From CP2-2F sp034432555 (GTDB lineage Bacteria; Chloroflexota; Anaerolineae; Aggregatilineales; UBA2796), in NCBI GenBank assembly GCA_034432555.1, contig DAOUBW010000023.1, positions 1 through 64,000 on the forward strand: DNA of 64,000 nucleotides, given 5' to 3'. The notes below the pieces were generated by a model. The model was not told the DNA's origin and did no database searches. It saw nothing but the letters and a program-made list of their open reading frames with translations. The position numbers and the translations under genes are program-made. Of this stretch, positions 61,884 through 64,000 are shown piece by piece (position 1 is the stretch's first letter; each line of letters opens with the position of its first letter).

Positions 61884-64000
61884 ATGACTTACGCCCTCTT
61901 ACCCAATGGTGATGTGCGCCTTGATTTTTCTGCTGCGCCGCCACTCATCCTCAGCACTTATCAAGGCGGCGTGATGCGTGTGCGTTGGCTGCCCAATGGC
62001 GCGCCACATCCGCATATGCGCCGTACATGGTCGTTTGTGGATAAACATGGTAGGTGCCCGCCTGAGGGCTGGCAGCGCGACTCGCTCAGCGACGTTATCG
62101 CTGATCGCTTTCCGCGCCAAACGCCAACCCTGAACGAAACTGAAGGACGTCTAACGCTCTCGCTTGACGATCTGACGCTCTACGCGGATTTGGCGCAGCC
62201 ATGCCTCACCTGGCAGATCGGCGGGCGCGTTGTGTACGCTGATAACGCCTTGATCGGCTATGTGCATGATCCGCGCACAGGGCGCATCGCGCATACCCTC
62301 AGCCGCGATTTGGAAGATTATTACTACGGCTTTGGTGAAAAAAGCGGCAAACTGAACAAGCATTCACGCCACCTGCGAATGCGAAACACAGATGCCTTCG
62401 GCTACGACGCTGAACACGCTGATCCGCTCTACAAGCATGTGCCGTTTTACCTCACGCTGAACGGTTATGGCGCAGCACAGCGCACGTATGGCTTGTTCTA
62501 CGACACACCTTACGAGTGCGCCTTTGATATGGGCGCAGAGGTAGATAACTACTATGGTGATTACCGCGTCTTTCGGGCAGAAGGCGGCGATCTGGATTAC
62601 TGGTTCATCAGTGGCGACTCTTTGGCAGCAGTCTTAGAACGCTATACAGCGCTAACAGGGCGGCAGCCGTTGCCACCGCGTGACTCGCTCGGCTATCAGG
62701 GCAACGGCATGAGCTGGCTGGAAGGTGATGATCCGACGGGGCAGCTTGCCTATTTCACCGCCAAACTGCGCGAGCATGACCTGCCTTGCAGCAGCTTCAG
62801 CTTAGGATCAGGCTACACACGCGCCGCCGATCAGAAGCGCTATGTGTTCACGTGGGCGCGAGATCGCATCCCTGATCCGTCAGCCTTCATCAGGGTGCTG
62901 AAGGACGCAGGACTGAGCGTTGCCGCCAACCTCAAACCGGGCATCCTGACCACACATCCCTACTTTGAGGAAGCGCAGCAAGCAGGCTTGCTCATCCGCC
63001 GTGCCGATTCGGACGCGCCCGACCTTGCGCCCTGGTGGAGTGGCGAGGCAGCACACCTTGACTTCACCAATCCACAGACCATTGCATGGTGGAAGGCACA
63101 GCTTGAAGCGCAGGTCTTTGCTTATGGCATAGATTATCCGTGGAATGATAATAATGAGTACAACGTGCGGCATGATGAGGCGCGTTGCCATGCCTTCGGC
63201 GAAGAACTACCGCTGATGGCGCTGCGCCCTGTGCAAACGCTGCTGATGGCACACGCCAGCTTTGAGGCAGTCCGTGAGCAGTATCCGTTACGGCGCCCGT
63301 TCATCACCTCACGGGCGGTTGCGGCGGGTGTGCAGCGCTATGCTGCCACTTGGACGGGTGATAATCGCTCGGACTGGAAAAGCCTGCAATACAACATTCC
63401 GATGGGCATGGGCTTAGGGTTGAGCGGCTTTGCCAACATGGGGCATGATGTGGGCGGCTTCGCGGGCGATCCGCCGGATGCAGAGCTGTTTCTGCGTTGG
63501 GTGCAAAGCTGCCTCTTTACGCCGCGCTTCACCATCAATTCGTGGTACCGTCCCTGTGAGGAAGCGCCTTGGATGCATGACTCGGTGCTGCCGGAAGTGC
63601 GTGCAGCACTGCGTTTGCGCTACGCGCTGATCCCGTACCTCTACAGCCTATTGTATGCTACTGAACAGACAGGTGCGCCCGTCATTCGCCCAACTGTCTA
63701 CCATTTTGCCGATGATCCGCACACCCGCGATCAATCCTTTGAGTATATGGTTGGTGAATGGCTGTTGGTGGCGCCGGTCTACCGCGCTGGCGAGCGCCAG
63801 CGAGAGGTCTATCTGCCGCGTGGCGCAGACTGGTACGATTGGCACGATGGAACGTACTATGCAGGTGGACAAACGGTGAAGCTAGAGGCACCCCTGAACC
63901 GCTTGCCGCTGCTGGCGCGGGCGGGTGCGCTCATCGCGGCTGAGCAGGAAGGGATGCGTTATGCTTATGCCTTCCCGCCGCGTGAAGACGGCGAAAGCGC
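61884..64000 (+). CDS. GH31-family alpha-glucosidase (3' end outside window)
   Basis: The frame opens at ATG 61884 and runs 705 codons to the window end. It has YYYGFGEKSGKLNKHSRHL (around residue 150), the nucleophile Asp422 in YPWNDNNEYN and the acid/base Asp493 in WTGDNRSDW. GMGLGLSGFANMGHDVGGF follows. These are the GH31 hallmarks. No signal peptide is present, so it acts in the cytosol on alpha-glucosides or alpha-xylosides. It stands about 15 kb from the GH65 module and may share its substrates. Confidence 0.88.
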   Translation, partial: MTYALLPNGDVRLDFSAAPPLILSTYQGGVMRVRWLPNGAPHPHMRRTWSFVDKHGRCPPEGWQRDSLSDVIADRFPRQTPTLNETEGRLTLSLDDLTLYADLAQPCLTWQIGGRVVYADNALIGYVHDPRTGRIAHTLSRDLEDYYYGFGEKSGKLNKHSRHLRMRNTDAFGYDAEHADPLYKHVPFYLTLNGYGAAQRTYGLFYDTPYECAFDMGAEVDNYYGDYRVFRAEGGDLDYWFISGDSLAAVLERYTALTGRQPLPPRDSLGYQGNGMSWLEGDDPTGQLAYFTAKLREHDLPCSSFSLGSGYTRAADQKRYVFTWARDRIPDPSAFIRVLKDAGLSVAANLKPGILTTHPYFEEAQQAGLLIRRADSDAPDLAPWWSGEAAHLDFTNPQTIAWWKAQLEAQVFAYGIDYPWNDNNEYNVRHDEARCHAFGEELPLMALRPVQTLLMAHASFEAVREQYPLRRPFITSRAVAAGVQRYAATWTGDNRSDWKSLQYNIPMGMGLGLSGFANMGHDVGGFAGDPPDAELFLRWVQSCLFTPRFTINSWYRPCEEAPWMHDSVLPEVRAALRLRYALIPYLYSLLYATEQTGAPVIRPTVYHFADDPHTRDQSFEYMVGEWLLVAPVYRAGERQREVYLPRGADWYDWHDGTYYAGGQTVKLEAPLNRLPLLARAGALIAAEQEGMRYAYAFPPREDGES

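Overview
The window reads as chromosomal DNA of a Chloroflexota bacterium, probably Anaerolineae-like. This is inferred from the family mix: many sugar ABC importers without their own ATPase, glycoside phosphorylases, a DUF5696/Yip1 transport cluster, a Csx15-type protein and a Pro/Thr-rich membrane-anchored protein. It is not based on a marker-gene comparison. I found no rRNA, tRNA, CRISPR array, cas1/cas2, transposase or integrase.

1-11.8 kb (minus strand): a type III CRISPR operon joining two effector modules. In transcription order it holds csx15, a CARF protein of the APE2256 type with an unassigned C-terminal domain, a CARF protein with a LuxR-type helix-turn-helix, cmr1-cmr2(cas10)-cmr3-cmr4-cmr5-cmr6 (III-B), a 48-codon remnant, then a second cas10, a Csm3-like RAMP gene and a csx10 gene cut by the window edge (III-D-like). 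The remnant is a 96% identical copy of the 3' end of the CARF-HTH gene. The two copies flank the Cmr cassette and differ only at third codon positions. Both Cas10 proteins keep GGDD and show no HD domain, so signalling appears to be their main output.

12-32.8 kb: a carbohydrate locus. A LacI-type operator overlaps the promoter of a long operon with two sugar-binding proteins (one a large lipoprotein fusion), two permease pairs, an NHL/TPR/Yip1 membrane protein, a DUF5696 protein, secreted and cytosolic PF10091 (GH144-like) glucanases, a LacI regulator and a GH35 enzyme. A GH94 phosphorylase follows in convergent orientation. PF10091 together with GH94 suggests beta-1,2-glucan (sophorooligosaccharide) use.

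33-38.5 kb: a beta-hydroxyacid dehydrogenase overlapping mraY, an orphan nucleotidyltransferase, and a CopC-CopD-cytochrome c fusion with a small membrane protein.

38.6-46.8 kb: a divergent alpha-glucoside module. GH65 phosphorylase, a LacI regulator with two helix-turn-helix domains and beta-phosphoglucomutase lie on one side; a binding protein, two permeases and a YesL-like protein lie on the other. AAACGTTT operators sit in both promoter regions.

46.8-64 kb: housekeeping and mixed genes. These are a GDP-fucose-synthase-like epimerase, three tandem M42 peptidases (the middle one lacking its metal ligands), a GDSL esterase, a xylulokinase, a response regulator, a secreted phospholipase A2, gyrB, an ABC-2 exporter, a lycopene-cyclase-domain protein and a GH31 glucosidase running off the right end.
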